Positions 50,050 through 60,983 of a stretch of 64,000 nucleotides of DNA are shown here, in pieces. This stretch comes from Akkermansiaceae bacterium (GTDB taxonomy: Bacteria; Verrucomicrobiota; Verrucomicrobiia; Verrucomicrobiales; Akkermansiaceae): the NCBI GenBank assembly GCA_026421245.1, contig JAPKDJ010000008.1:21421-85420 (forward strand). The letters are read 5' to 3'. Below the pieces are notes generated by a model. The model saw only the letters and a program-made list of their open reading frames with translations, was not told the DNA's origin and searched no databases. Position numbers and translations under genes: made by a program. The stretch's first letter is position 1, and every line of letters begins with the position of its first letter.

Positions 50050-50133
50050 TTAGTCGCGAACCTCTTCGCAACTATCATCGAGTTTTTGGCTCAGCGTATG
50101 AATCTCGGCTTCGAGCGATTCGATCTCAGTCAT
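50050..50133 (-). CDS. Possible tiny coiled-coil protein or gene end
   Basis: ATG at 50133 encodes 27 residues, MTEIESLEAEIHTLSQKLDD to the end SCEEVRD, with a heptad-like pattern of Ile/Leu. The frame is open upstream (ILHEAFPKRPLGD), so it could equally be the tail of a lost gene. There is no clear ribosome binding site. Confidence 0.25.
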   Translation of the reverse strand: MTEIESLEAEIHTLSQKLDDSCEEVRD

Positions 50134-50199
50134 GTCCCCAAGGGGCCGTTTTGGGAAAGCTTCGTGAAGTATTCCTTTGGGTCTAGAGAAAGGGAGGGG

Positions 50200-50766
50200 C
50201 TATGAAACAGCCGGGATGGGTTTGCTTTTCCAAGCAAGGGGAGCAGTTCGGGTCGCAAAAAGGTAGAGGGCGCTAAAGAGACTCTGGGCGAGAAGTGCGT
50301 TACGGAAAAAGACCCAGGTCGGAATGGCGTATTGGGGGAGCCCGACGGTGAGAGCCTGAATCCAGGTTGCGAATGACTTGCTGGTGTAGAGAGGATCAGA
50401 GGCCCAGCTCAGAGTATTCGTGACAAGATAGAAAACGAGGGCGCCGGCGAGAGATCCGAGGAAGATCCTTCCTGGTTTGGCGTTTTTGAAGAGCCGAGCG
50501 AGGGCGATCATAGCGGCGAAGCCAAGAATAGGAGTGAGCATTTGAGCCGTCCAATCATATCCTTGAGCAAAATTGGTGGGGCCATAACTCAAGAGCCAGG
50601 CAACCGAGGGAAGGAGAATACCGCGCCATCCAAACAGAACCATGCCGCAGAAGAAGAGAGCGCCAAAGGGCTGGAAATTGACGAGAGAGTCGGGTGTCAT
50701 CGTGCCAAGAACGCGGGCAATGCCGAGAACGATGACAAAAACGATGAAAGGAAGTATGCGTTGCAT
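50200..50766 (-). CDS. DUF6580-like integral membrane protein
   Basis: The protein has 188 residues and five or six helices (LPFIVFVIVLGIARVLG; FGALFFCGMVLFGWRGILLP; MLTPILGFAAMIALARLF; FLGSLAGALVFYLVTNTLSW). NFQPFGALFFCGMVLF and FYLVTNTLSWASDPLYTS fit the DUF6580/ECF S-component-like pattern ('NfsPi-AlaLf-G', 'f-l-tN---w'). It may bind a vitamin or other small solute, but this is inference. Start ATG at 50766. Confidence 0.72.
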   Translation of the reverse strand: MQRILPFIVFVIVLGIARVLGTMTPDSLVNFQPFGALFFCGMVLFGWRGILLPSVAWLLSYGPTNFAQGYDWTAQMLTPILGFAAMIALARLFKNAKPGRIFLGSLAGALVFYLVTNTLSWASDPLYTSKSFATWIQALTVGLPQYAIPTWVFFRNALLAQSLFSALYLFATRTAPLAWKSKPIPAVS

Positions 50767-51023
50767 GAGCGGGTTTTACCGGAAGATCGGGGAATTTAAA
50801 ATTCCAGAGTTTGCATTCTTTTGAGGAGCCTGATTGAGGTTAGGTGTATCGACATGAGGGATTTGGGGAGGGCTTTTAATGAGCATGTTGGGGCAGGCGC
50901 AATTCACTCCTGGTTCTTTGTCGGAGAAACCGGTGAGATGATTTCCGGTGTCGGACTGCTGGGACTGGTAGCGGCCGCGCTCTCGACTTGGCTGACCTCG
51001 GTGAGATCGTTGGTGAATCTGGC

Positions 51024-51797
51024 CTAACGCGCCTGAAGAATTTTTTCGGTTTCGAGACCGGTGAGGGACTTGAGTCCTTTGATCATACGGGCGAGGATGA
51101 AGCCGCCGACGACAAGGAGGGGCACGCCGATGACAAGGAAACCCCACCCGGTGATGCGGCCCACGTCCTTGTTATAGAGTTCCTTCCAATCACTGGCGGT
51201 CGGGTCGAGGTCGTGGAGGAAATAAAAGGCGAGGCCAAGGTTCATCACAGCGGAGAGGCAGAAGGAGCCGAAAAACAGGAGGGTCGAAGTCCAGAGGAGG
51301 TTCCCGAGTTCGGATTCCTTGTCGTTGATTTTCACCTTCTTGTTAATGCGTCCGTGGTCGAAGATGTTTTCATTGTAAACGAAGGCATTAAAAAGAGGAG
51401 TCGCGGACTTGTGGGTGAGGAGGAAAAGGGAGCCGAGGATGAGGGGTTGGATGGCTTCTTTGATTCCGAAGAGAAGCGGGGCGTGCTTGCGGGTTTCGGG
51501 ATCGTTGTTGGAAAAGAGATAGATCGTGATGACGCCGGTGAGGAGAACGTTGCCCACGCCCACAGCTGAGAAGGTATTCATCTTCCGATACTGGATGAAA
51601 TGCCAGATGCCGTAGCAGAGGGGGATGGCGACGGCGAGGCCCATTGCGACGTATGGTCCGAGGTGCCAGGCCTTGTCTCCGCCCTTGCTGCAATGGCTCA
51701 GGATGAGCACCGGCAGAATGACGTTGACGATGATGTCGGTGAGGGGATTGTCCTGCTTTTGAGCGGGAGCAGCGGGCGTGTCTTTGGTTTCGGACAT
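51024..51797 (-). CDS. VC0807-like multipass membrane protein
   Basis: The protein has 257 residues. After a polar N-terminus come about six helices. IIVNVILPVLILSHCSKGGD, AMGLAVAIPLCYGIWHFIQY, SAVGVGNVLLTGVITIYLFS and FGIKEAIQPLILGSLFLLTH follow the VC0807 pattern ('N---P-liL', 'AlaiPl-yG', 'lLTG----', 'iKEa--Pl--g'). The family has no known activity. It lies just downstream of fbaA on the same strand, but a strong terminator separates them. Confidence 0.7.
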   Translation of the reverse strand: MSETKDTPAAPAQKQDNPLTDIIVNVILPVLILSHCSKGGDKAWHLGPYVAMGLAVAIPLCYGIWHFIQYRKMNTFSAVGVGNVLLTGVITIYLFSNNDPETRKHAPLLFGIKEAIQPLILGSLFLLTHKSATPLFNAFVYNENIFDHGRINKKVKINDKESELGNLLWTSTLLFFGSFCLSAVMNLGLAFYFLHDLDPTASDWKELYNKDVGRITGWGFLVIGVPLLVVGGFILARMIKGLKSLTGLETEKILQAR

Positions 51798-51828
51798 GAG
51801 AACGTGAGAAGGGGAGGGGAGATATGGA

Positions 51829-51853
51829 AAGGGCCCGCAGAGAGCGGGCCCTT
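51829..51853 (-). terminator. Rho-independent terminator of fbaA
   Basis: AAGGGCCCGC (51829-51838) and GCGGGCCCTT (51844-51853) form a perfect 10-bp GC-rich stem with a 5-nt loop, 23 bp after the aldolase stop. On the minus strand it ends in CCCTTTCC, a short T run. Confidence 0.85.
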
Positions 51854-51876
51854 AGAGGAAAATGGTGCCCGGGAAT

Positions 51877-52905
<1,029 letters not shown>

Positions 52906-53017
52906 GACTGGGGCGGAATTACCCTAGATCAGTATGACTGGCAAGGATGGTCTTGTGACAGGGAGGTCAGGTGATCTCAGGCTAGCGCTTCGGTCGGGAG
53001 TTCTTTAGGGTTCTGAC

Positions 53018-54223
53018 ATGAGCATTGTTGGCGTCGTTTTTCTTTTGGCCTTGGGGTATCTTTGCTCTTCGGATCGCAGGGCCATTTCCTTGCGGACGGT
53101 GGGTGGCGCTTTTGCGATTCAGGTGACGTTTGCGGTGTTTGTTTTGGCAACGCGGTGGGGAAAGTCCTCGCTCAAGTGGCTTACGGATCGCGTGGAAGAT
53201 TTGGTGGGAGCGGGAAACGAGGGGATTATGTTTGTCTTTGGAGGTCTCTCTGATCCCGGGGCGGGACTTGGGTTCGTTTTCGCGTTTCGAGTGCTTCCAG
53301 TAATCATCTTTTTCTCTTCGTTGATCGCGGTGCTCTACCACCTGCGAGTGATGCAGATCATTATTCTCGTGGTGGGAGGAGGTTTGAGAAAGGTACTTGG
53401 AACTAGTCGAGCGGAATCCTTCTCGGCAGCGGCAAATATCTTCGTGGGGCAGACGGAGGCCCCGTTGGTGATCCGTCCGTATCTGTCTAGAATGACCACT
53501 TCGGAACTTTTTGCGGTGATGGTGGGAGGGTTGGCGAGTATCGCGGGTTCGGTGTTGGTCGGCTATTCGCAGATGGGAGCGCGGATGGATCACCTTATCG
53601 CGGCTTGCTTCATGGCGGCACCCGGCGGGTTGCTTTTTGCGAAGCTTCTTTTGCCGGAGACCAGTGAGCCGGATTCGTCGCGAGTCGAGTTGGCGGAAGG
53701 TGAAGAAAAGCCCGCGAATGTGATCGATGCAGCTGCGTTGGGCGCATCGAGTGGCCTTAAGTTGGCTCTTAACGTCGGCGCGATGCTTTTGGCATTCATT
53801 GGCCTAATTGCGGTGGTGAATTTACTTTTAGGGGGAGTTGGGAGTTGGTTTGGAGATGACTCGTTTAGTTTGCAGAAGGTCTTGGGGTGGGTGTTTGCGC
53901 CAGTGGCATATCTGATTGGCGTCAGCGGAGGTGATATTCAATCGGCCGGGAGTTTGATCGGGCAGAAGTTGATTTTGAACGAGTTTGTGGCCTTTGGAGA
54001 ATTTCAAGGATTGAAGGAGGGGATGACGGCAAGGACCCAGGGCATCGTCACCTTTGCCCTCTGCGGTTTTGCGAACCTTTCTTCGATTGCCATCCTACTG
54101 GGTGGCCTTGGTGTGATGGCACCCAGTCGCCGGCAGGAAATTGCCCGGTTGGGGCTCAAAGCGCTCTTCGCTGCGACCTTGGCGAATTTGATGAGCGCGG
54201 CCTTGGCCGGGATCTTTTTGTAA
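53018..54223 (+). CDS. Concentrative nucleoside transporter (NupC/CNT family)
   Basis: The protein has 401 residues and about ten transmembrane helices. [20 protein letters not shown] with LYHLRVMQ is the conserved N-terminal CNT block. [20 protein letters not shown] is the substrate-binding 'G(Q/M)TEap' motif. [19 protein letters not shown] repeats and [20 protein letters not shown] at the end complete the fold. It imports nucleosides with Na+ or H+. The adjacent fbaA is divergent, with 112 bp between the starts. Confidence 0.95.
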   Translation: MSIVGVVFLLALGYLCSSDRRAISLRTVGGAFAIQVTFAVFVLATRWGKSSLKWLTDRVEDLVGAGNEGIMFVFGGLSDPGAGLGFVFAFRVLPVIIFFSSLIAVLYHLRVMQIIILVVGGGLRKVLGTSRAESFSAAANIFVGQTEAPLVIRPYLSRMTTSELFAVMVGGLASIAGSVLVGYSQMGARMDHLIAACFMAAPGGLLFAKLLLPETSEPDSSRVELAEGEEKPANVIDAAALGASSGLKLALNVGAMLLAFIGLIAVVNLLLGGVGSWFGDDSFSLQKVLGWVFAPVAYLIGVSGGDIQSAGSLIGQKLILNEFVAFGEFQGLKEGMTARTQGIVTFALCGFANLSSIAILLGGLGVMAPSRRQEIARLGLKALFAATLANLMSAALAGIFL

Positions 54224-54308
54224 ATCCCAAACTTGGAGGGGGAATAGACTGACGACATTGGTCCTTTGAGGAGGGCTGGAAGCCGTGCTAGATATTGAGT
54301 TCAGCTTC

Positions 54309-57300
54309 ATGAGACACACACTCACAATGATCCTGGGAGGGATTCTCCCAACACTCACTCTTGGCGATGTTGTCATTAATGAAATATCGGCAACAAGCGC
54401 TCCTCGAAACCTTCGTTGGGACGAAAATGACCAAGCGTATGCCGGCGCGGGTCCTGCCTGGTGGTCGACTTCCTTTGATGATGCCAATTGGGAGACCGGG
54501 GCGATGCCGGTTGGATATTCGCTGGGTTCAATTTCCACGAATCTTGGCACTGACCTTCGAAATATTTCGCCCTCATTTTATACTCGAAAAAATTTCGAGG
54601 CCACGGCTTCGGAGTCTTCTTCTTCGGATCCTCTCATTCTGACGATCAACTATAACGATGGCTTTGTCGCCTGGCTCAATGGTGTCGAAGTGGCGCGTCG
54701 GAATATGGGGGCGCAAAAGGCGCACATTTTCCATGATCAGTTGGCCTACCGGGCAAGCACGGCGGGGACTTCGAGCGAATCCATCTCGCTGGGCATGTCC
54801 TCAGAACTTCTTAAGGAGGGGCAAAATGTCCTTTCGGTGCAGGTGAACAATTACACGCTCAGTGGAAATATGCGTCTCGATATGTCGTTGAAGATTGATC
54901 AGGCGGGCCTCACGGACCCATCGCTTTTTTCGACTGGAAGCGAGATTTCGTATCTTCGGGGGCTCCGGGAGGCTTCTGCTGATTTGGTGGAGCCTGCCCT
55001 TCCTGATGGTGATCCTTCCGATTGGATTGAGTTTCACAATACAGGAGATTCGGGAGTTGATCTTACGGGGTGGACTTTGAGCGATGCGGTGCTTTCTCCA
55101 GCAAAGTGGACTTTCCCCGCCGGAACGACGATTTCCGCTGGTGGATTTCTTGTGGTCTTAGCAGACAATCCTTCGGAAGAAATCTCCGGAGCGATATACC
55201 TCCATACAAATTTTAAACTTGATGGAGGAGGGGAGGATCTTGCCCTCTTCGATGACACAGGCTCTGAGGTATCGAGCCTGACCATGGGTTATCCCAGGCA
55301 GTATCCCAATTACAGCTATGGGCGGGACAGCTCGGGGATGATGAATTTTCATACCAATCCCACGCCGGGGGAGCCGAATTCCGGCGAGGCCTTCGTATCC
55401 AAAGTGGATGCTCCGGATTTTCATAAAAAGGGTGGATTTTACGACAGCGCCATTGCGGTGGCTCTGACCTCACAAACTCCGGGTGCGATCGTGCGCTACA
55501 CCACGGATGGAACGGAGCCCACTCTTGGGAATGGAAACGACTACACTTTACCGCTGTCCCTTGCTCGCGTGACGACTCGAAAGGGGCACGTGATTCGTGC
55601 ACGGGCTTTTCTTGATGGGCACATTGCCTCGAATGTCAAAACTCACACTTTCTTGATTGGGCAGGATTCCAGAGTCCGGACTTCCCCGGCTTTGATCTAT
55701 TCCGGAGATCCTGAGCGGGCTCTCTATGACCCTTTCGGTGTCATGGGAATCAACGGCGGGAGCTACGTGAGTAGCTTGTGGCAGCCAAGAGGTCCCTTTG
55801 ACTATAACAATGTGATCAACCGGGGGAGGGCCTATGAGCGCCCAATTCATGCTGAGTTTTATTTCGCCGATGGCTCGGTGGGATTTCGTTCCGACGTAGG
55901 CCTTAGAGTGGCGGCTAGTAGCTACTCCCGACCCCGAATGCAACTCAGTCAAACCGGGCTTTCGCCATGGCCCGACAAAAGCCGCCAAAAGCCATCGTTT
56001 AATCTCTACTTCAGGGATGACTCTGGGAATCCATCGGTCGATCTCCCTTTAAACGGGCCCGCCCGGGCATTTAGCAGCTATGAGCGCTTTCGTGTTCGTG
56101 CCGGAAAAAACGACATTCGCAACCCTTACGTGATTGATGAGTTGTTCCGGCGCTTGAGCCACGACATGGGAAATGGCGCCAGCCTTGGGGTCATTAACAG
56201 CCTTTATGTGAACGGGGAGTTGAAGGGCTACTATAATATGGTGGAACGCCTTCGAGAGCCCTTCTTCAAGTCACTCTATAAATCGGAAAGTAATGCTGAA
56301 TGGGACGTTTTGCAATTCGAAGGGAATGATAACGTTGCCGAAGGAGACAAGGTGGCCTGGGACGATATGATCACGCGGCTGAATGCTTCGCCCACGGCGG
56401 CAAACTGGGAGAGGGTTCTTGAAGTTGCCGGTGTCGAAAATATGGCCAACTACTACCTCCTGAACATTTACGGAGCCACTTGGGATTGGCCTCACAATAA
56501 TTGGGTTGCGGCCAAAGAACGCTCGCCCAAAGGCCGGTATCGCCTCTTTGTTTGGGATGCCGAAGGTGCGATGAATAACGCGGGCAGTCGTTCCAATTCC
56601 CAGGAGATGATCAAGACTTTCATTCTCGGGACTGCGACCGGGCAATCGGGGGAAAGGGGAATAAGGGGAGAGCTTCGTGACCTTTGGCGCGGGCTCAATC
56701 GGTGGGAGGAGTTCCGGCTTGTTTTTGCCGACCAAATTAACAAACACTTCTTTAATAACGGAGTTTTGGATGACCGTGATCTTGTGAACTCTCATATTAA
56801 GAACCGCTTTGATGGGCTGGTAGGTGAATTCTCTGATCTCCTCCGCCTCATCATGAATCAGTCGGTGCAGACCGGTAAGTTCAATAGTTGGGTGAGGCCA
56901 ACCGTAGGACGCCGTCGCTATCTTTTGGGGCCCGCTCGGGAGGATTTCCGCATTAATAATCTTTGGCCAGAAACGACTCCGCCGGAGTTCAGCCAATTTG
57001 GAGGGACCGTGGACGAGGGATATCCGCTCCTGGTTACCAACAAGGCCGGGACTGTTTATTATACCACTGATGGCTCGGACCCACGTCTCACTGGAGGAGC
57101 AGCTAGGCCCGGTGCCGTTTCCCAGCCAGGTTCGCTTCTTGATGTCGCTCTATTCCCGATTGAATCCGTGTGGGCCTACAACGATTCTGATGGGGATCTG
57201 GGGACTTCATGGCGTTTTCTTTCATACAACGATGATCTTTGGCCGACTGGAAAAGGGGCGCTTGGCTATGGCCCAATCAAAGATGGCACGATCGTCATTC

Positions 57301-58703
57301 CTATCGGAACCGAGGTGAACAAATCTATTCCCCGCCAGCCGACTTCCTACTTCCGCAAGACTTTTGAGATCGACCAAGCCTCGGCGTATCTCAATCTCGA
57401 TTTGGCCTTGAGAGTGGATGGAGGAGTCATTGTCTACCTGAACGGGGTGGAGGCATTTCGCGAATCCAACATTCCCGAAGGCGCAATCTACAGCACGGTC
57501 CCAACCGCAGATAATAGTGACGGAAACGAAGGCGACCTGACAACGTATCTGCTCGATCCGGGATTTTTGATCGATGGCACCAACATCATCACGGTAGAGC
57601 TTCACAACAAACCTGGCAGTAGTGATATGGTGTTGGATGTCGAGTTAACCGGCAAAAGGGCGAATGATGGCAATCTCCCGATCTTTGTCGACGGACCGGT
57701 GACAGTGAAGGCTCGGAGTTTCTACAATGGGGAATGGAGCGCATTGACCTCGGCGGATTTCACGGTGAATTCAGTTCCGGCTTCGGCCGACAATCTCGCG
57801 ATTGCAGAGATTCTCTACAATCCTGTTGGACCAAGTGTGGACGAAGGTGAGGCCGGGCATGACGATGGGGATCTCTTCGAATTCCTTCGATTGGAGAACT
57901 TTGGCGATACCAACATCGATCTGGGACAGGTTCGTTTTACTGACGGAATCACTTTCGATTTTGGAGCTTCTGCGAGTCGGGTTCTTCGTCCCGGGGAAGC
58001 GGTCATTATTGTCAACAATTTGGAGGCCTTCCGGTTCCGCTACGGAAGTGAATTTGATGACCTGATTGCCGGGGAATATGACGGTCAGCTTTCCAATGGC
58101 GGAGAGCAAATCCGTCTCATTGGGGAGGAAGATTCCATCATTCATGAGTTCGTGTTCGACACTGACTCCCCTTGGCCATCGCTCGTTGATTTGGACGGAC
58201 ACTCCCTTCAGCTCATCGACCGTTCTGCCGATTATGGAGCGGGAGCCAATTGGAGAGCTTCTGCGAAGCTGGGAGGAACTCCGGGAGGTCAATTGAATTT
58301 TGCCAGCTGGCAAAGAGAGGCCTTCTCGACAGCTGAGCTTTCCGACTCTGCGATCTCTGGTCCCAATGCAGATCCTGATCAGGATGGTTGGAGCAACTTC
58401 CTTGAGTTCGCCTTTGGGTCGCTCCCTGGTGACGTCTCAAGTGTGCCGACCGAGATTGAATCGGGAATTGAGACGGTTGATGGTGAGCGCTACTCCACAC
58501 TGAGCTACTCCCGTGGCCCGGGAGAGCGGGCCGTGACTTTCTCTGCTGAAATTAGTGATGACTTGGAAACTTGGAAGATAGGAGGGGTTCCCCTTTCCCC
58601 GGAGACTGTCCATCCTGACGGATCAATCACCGCAGGTTTCCGTCATTCAGTGCCGATTGACGAAAACGATCGCTACTTACGCTTGAAGGTGACTTCCAAC
58701 TAA
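54309..58703 (+). CDS. Giant secreted CotH-kinase/lamin-tail protein
   Basis: The protein has 1464 residues from the ATG at 54309. A signal peptide (RHTLTMILGGILPTLTLG) is followed by a jelly-roll module (LILTINYNDGFVAWLNGVEV). A lamin-tail domain follows (DWIEFHNTGDSGVDLTGWTL). Then come a chitobiase-like module (VRYTTDGTEPTLGNGNDYTL) and a CotH-type domain (FRVRAGKNDIRNPYVIDELF; YYNMVERLREPFFKSLY; RLFVWDAEGAMNN). A second chitobiase-like and jelly-roll pair and a second lamin-tail (FEFLRLENFGDTNIDLGQVR) precede a C-terminal beta end (LEFAFGSLPGDVSS). CotH enzymes are atypical protein kinases of spore coats; the role here is unknown but extracellular. It is convergent with the phosphatase by 15 bp. 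Confidence 0.88.
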   Translation: MRHTLTMILGGILPTLTLGDVVINEISATSAPRNLRWDENDQAYAGAGPAWWSTSFDDANWETGAMPVGYSLGSISTNLGTDLRNISPSFYTRKNFEATASESSSSDPLILTINYNDGFVAWLNGVEVARRNMGAQKAHIFHDQLAYRASTAGTSSESISLGMSSELLKEGQNVLSVQVNNYTLSGNMRLDMSLKIDQAGLTDPSLFSTGSEISYLRGLREASADLVEPALPDGDPSDWIEFHNTGDSGVDLTGWTLSDAVLSPAKWTFPAGTTISAGGFLVVLADNPSEEISGAIYLHTNFKLDGGGEDLALFDDTGSEVSSLTMGYPRQYPNYSYGRDSSGMMNFHTNPTPGEPNSGEAFVSKVDAPDFHKKGGFYDSAIAVALTSQTPGAIVRYTTDGTEPTLGNGNDYTLPLSLARVTTRKGHVIRARAFLDGHIASNVKTHTFLIGQDSRVRTSPALIYSGDPERALYDPFGVMGINGGSYVSSLWQPRGPFDYNNVINRGRAYERPIHAEFYFADGSVGFRSDVGLRVAASSYSRPRMQLSQTGLSPWPDKSRQKPSFNLYFRDDSGNPSVDLPLNGPARAFSSYERFRVRAGKNDIRNPYVIDELFRRLSHDMGNGASLGVINSLYVNGELKGYYNMVERLREPFFKSLYKSESNAEWDVLQFEGNDNVAEGDKVAWDDMITRLNASPTAANWERVLEVAGVENMANYYLLNIYGATWDWPHNNWVAAKERSPKGRYRLFVWDAEGAMNNAGSRSNSQEMIKTFILGTATGQSGERGIRGELRDLWRGLNRWEEFRLVFADQINKHFFNNGVLDDRDLVNSHIKNRFDGLVGEFSDLLRLIMNQSVQTGKFNSWVRPTVGRRRYLLGPAREDFRINNLWPETTPPEFSQFGGTVDEGYPLLVTNKAGTVYYTTDGSDPRLTGGAARPGAVSQPGSLLDVALFPIESVWAYNDSDGDLGTSWRFLSYNDDLWPTGKGALGYGPIKDGTIVIPIGTEVNKSIPRQPTSYFRKTFEIDQASAYLNLDLALRVDGGVIVYLNGVEAFRESNIPEGAIYSTVPTADNSDGNEGDLTTYLLDPGFLIDGTNIITVELHNKPGSSDMVLDVELTGKRANDGNLPIFVDGPVTVKARSFYNGEWSALTSADFTVNSVPASADNLAIAEILYNPVGPSVDEGEAGHDDGDLFEFLRLENFGDTNIDLGQVRFTDGITFDFGASASRVLRPGEAVIIVNNLEAFRFRYGSEFDDLIAGEYDGQLSNGGEQIRLIGEEDSIIHEFVFDTDSPWPSLVDLDGHSLQLIDRSADYGAGANWRASAKLGGTPGGQLNFASWQREAFSTAELSDSAISGPNADPDQDGWSNFLEFAFGSLPGDVSSVPTEIESGIETVDGERYSTLSYSRGPGERAVTFSAEISDDLETWKIGGVPLSPETVHPDGSITAGFRHSVPIDENDRYLRLKVTSN

Positions 58704-58718
58704 TCCGGCCTTTGGCGG

Positions 58719-60542
58719 TTATTTGCGATCCAGCGAAATGGCTTCGGCATAGGCGAGTTCGCCTGTGCGGCCGTTGTAGTATTGGAAAATGATTTGGGGG
58801 TGTGGATAGGCCACAAGCCGCTTCTCTCCCAATTTTTTGGGCATGTTGAAGACGTTGTTCACTTGCACGACACAGAAGTAGGGATAGAGGCGCTGGAGTC
58901 GTTCGAGATCGGGAAGAATGTAGGAACTCCAGCGGATGTCGCACTTGCGCGGACCCCAGTCGAAGATCCCGGTCGCAGGCCGATCCATCTCGTCGTTTTT
59001 TGGCACGTGGTTCACGCTATTGTGGGGCCCACAGCAAAACTCCCAGACATTGTCGGTAATTTTGATGGCGAAGCTATTGTGGAGATCGCCGGTGAGAATG
59101 AAGACTTTCTTGCCAAGCTTGTCCCATTCCTCGATGAGTTTTTCGCGCTCATCGAGGAAACCGGTCCACGCTTCTTCCTTGTTCCCTGCCGCTTCAAACC
59201 CTCCTGCTCCACTGTGGGGAATCATGAAAGGAACCGAGGATGTGAGGAAAAAGAAATCGGCGTCACTTTCCTTCATCGATTTGAGGAGCCATTCCCGTTG
59301 GGTTTTACCAAGCATGGAAACCCCTTCTTTTCCGCGGTCGGTGACATCATGCATGTCGCGTGACCCACGAGTATCGAGAAGGAAAAACTCGCAGTTTGAA
59401 ACGCGGAATTTTCCATAGGAACTCCGCCCGATCGAGTAGGTGACCTCGTCTGTGACTTTGGCAGGCATGTGAAGCTCGAGAGTGTGAGCGTCGATGACTT
59501 TGGTGATTTGATAGACATAGGAATTTTCGTGCCCCTCATCGTTGTCGAATTTCAGGTTGTTGACTCCGGCTTCGGCCGTCCCCCAGTGGACGTGAAGGGT
59601 TCCCATTTCTTCGAGCGGGAGCTTGGTGAAGTCTGTTGATTGATCAACGAGGAGCTTGCTGCCAGCAGTCATTTTTCCGCGGGAGGCGTGGACTCGTTGC
59701 TCATGTTCGACAGGGTTTGCCCAACCGAGGTAGTCAAACCAGGCACGTGTTCCAATATCTCGAAAGACAGTGCGGCGGTGACGTTTTCCAATCTCTGCGG
59801 AACCCCAGATGTCGTTGACGAGTTCGTGATCATCGAAGGTGAAGTAGCTTGGGACATGGCGGTGCCATTTGGCCAGCTCGTTTCCACGATTGAGGTAAAG
59901 CTTGTAGTTTTCCCAAACGCCGACGATCGATGGCATGGTTTCGACGGTGGGAGGGAGTTGATTGAGCCCTTGTGTGAGTCGCCAGGCTTCGGGAGGATAA
60001 GTACGAAGCTCCTCGTAGAGCCAATCTCCATTCATGATGTGGAAGTGGGTTTTATGAGCCCAATCCCGGTTAAGGTTTTCGTATGTGGGAGTGCGATGTC
60101 CGATGCCGTGAAGTGGGTTTTGGTTGGCGCAGGATCCGACTTCGAAGCGGAAGTTGAAGAGCCCTTTCGGGTTGTGCTCGGGGTTCTTGCTCTCCTCGAG
60201 AGAGGGCAGAGTGAGGAACGATCCAGGAAGGCCGTGGGGATTTTCTGAGACGAAAATTTGATAGTGATAGCGAGTGTCAGGACTAAGGTTGGCGAGTTGT
60301 GCGACGCCGGTATTGTCGCGATCGATAGCTGTTTTGGCTGTTTTGCTGGATTGGGTAAGTTGGCCTGGATGGATTCCGAACCTTACGATAAATTCTCCTG
60401 GCTCCGAGGTGCGACCCCAAACGGAAACCGAATGTGCGGTAGGCTTTCCCAGCATCGGGCCATGTGTGAGCCGGATGGGATCCCGGTGAGCAAAAACCGG
60501 AAGGAGGAGCATGAAAGCCAGCGATGAAATGATCCTGATCAT
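58719..60542 (-). CDS. PhoD-like metallophosphatase
   Basis: The protein has 607 residues. IRIISSLAFMLLLPVFAHRD is a signal peptide. An N-terminal beta domain (HGPMLGKPTAHSVSVWGRTS; LSPDTRYHYQIFV) precedes the catalytic domain. FEVGSCANQNPLHG and FHIMNGDWLYEE give the first metal ligands, YFTFDDHELVNDIWG the DDHE ligands, and FILTGDLHNSFAIKI the histidine ligands. It probably hydrolyses phosphate esters, mono- or diester, outside the cytoplasm using iron and calcium. An insert of about 100 residues (TKLPLEEMGTLHVHWGTAEA) is seen in verrucomicrobial members. Confidence 0.9.
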   Translation of the reverse strand: MIRIISSLAFMLLLPVFAHRDPIRLTHGPMLGKPTAHSVSVWGRTSEPGEFIVRFGIHPGQLTQSSKTAKTAIDRDNTGVAQLANLSPDTRYHYQIFVSENPHGLPGSFLTLPSLEESKNPEHNPKGLFNFRFEVGSCANQNPLHGIGHRTPTYENLNRDWAHKTHFHIMNGDWLYEELRTYPPEAWRLTQGLNQLPPTVETMPSIVGVWENYKLYLNRGNELAKWHRHVPSYFTFDDHELVNDIWGSAEIGKRHRRTVFRDIGTRAWFDYLGWANPVEHEQRVHASRGKMTAGSKLLVDQSTDFTKLPLEEMGTLHVHWGTAEAGVNNLKFDNDEGHENSYVYQITKVIDAHTLELHMPAKVTDEVTYSIGRSSYGKFRVSNCEFFLLDTRGSRDMHDVTDRGKEGVSMLGKTQREWLLKSMKESDADFFFLTSSVPFMIPHSGAGGFEAAGNKEEAWTGFLDEREKLIEEWDKLGKKVFILTGDLHNSFAIKITDNVWEFCCGPHNSVNHVPKNDEMDRPATGIFDWGPRKCDIRWSSYILPDLERLQRLYPYFCVVQVNNVFNMPKKLGEKRLVAYPHPQIIFQYYNGRTGELAYAEAISLDRK

Positions 60543-60707
60543 TTGAGAAGTATGGAATGACAGATTGCAAATGAACAGGAAATCCTAGGGGCGGGCTTTC
60601 TGATTTCCGTGTGGCAGTTTCTAGCGGCAATGAATCTGCAGGAAAACGTTCGCTGAAAAGGTTTTGGAGTTAGCTTTCCCTACGATTGCAGGGGCCTGTC
60701 CAAATCT

Positions 60708-60983
60708 TTAATGGCGAGTTCGGAATCCCTGCACGTTCACCAGGAGATCAATGTCCAAAATGATGTGATCCTTTACGAGTCCGGCGAGGTCTGATTCATC
60801 AGTGATCTCTTTGATGAAGTCGTTGACTTCGTCTGCTTCTCCCATGAGCTGGAGTTCGACGGTTCCGTCCTTAAGGTTTTTGATCCAGCCAACGACCTCG
60901 AATCCGAGGGCAAGTTGCTTCACTGAATAGCGAAAACCTACTCCCTGAACCCGGCCGCTAAAAATGACTCTTTTGGCAGTCAT
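60708..60983 (-). CDS. Acylphosphatase
   Basis: The protein has 91 residues. RVIFSGRVQGVGFRYSVKQL contains the phosphate-binding loop with the catalytic arginine, and GWIKNLKDGTVELQLMGEAD the catalytic asparagine (N in KN-kDG). It hydrolyses acyl phosphates in the cytoplasm. Its ATG overlaps the stop of the upstream gene (ATGA, 60980-60983), so it is the last gene of an operon. Confidence 0.95.
   Translation of the reverse strand: MTAKRVIFSGRVQGVGFRYSVKQLALGFEVVGWIKNLKDGTVELQLMGEADEVNDFIKEITDESDLAGLVKDHIILDIDLLVNVQGFRTRH

Noticed and set aside
52982..53593. 203-residue minus-strand frame
   Set aside because: It is antisense to the nucleoside transporter and Arg/His/Ser-rich, typical of shadow frames.
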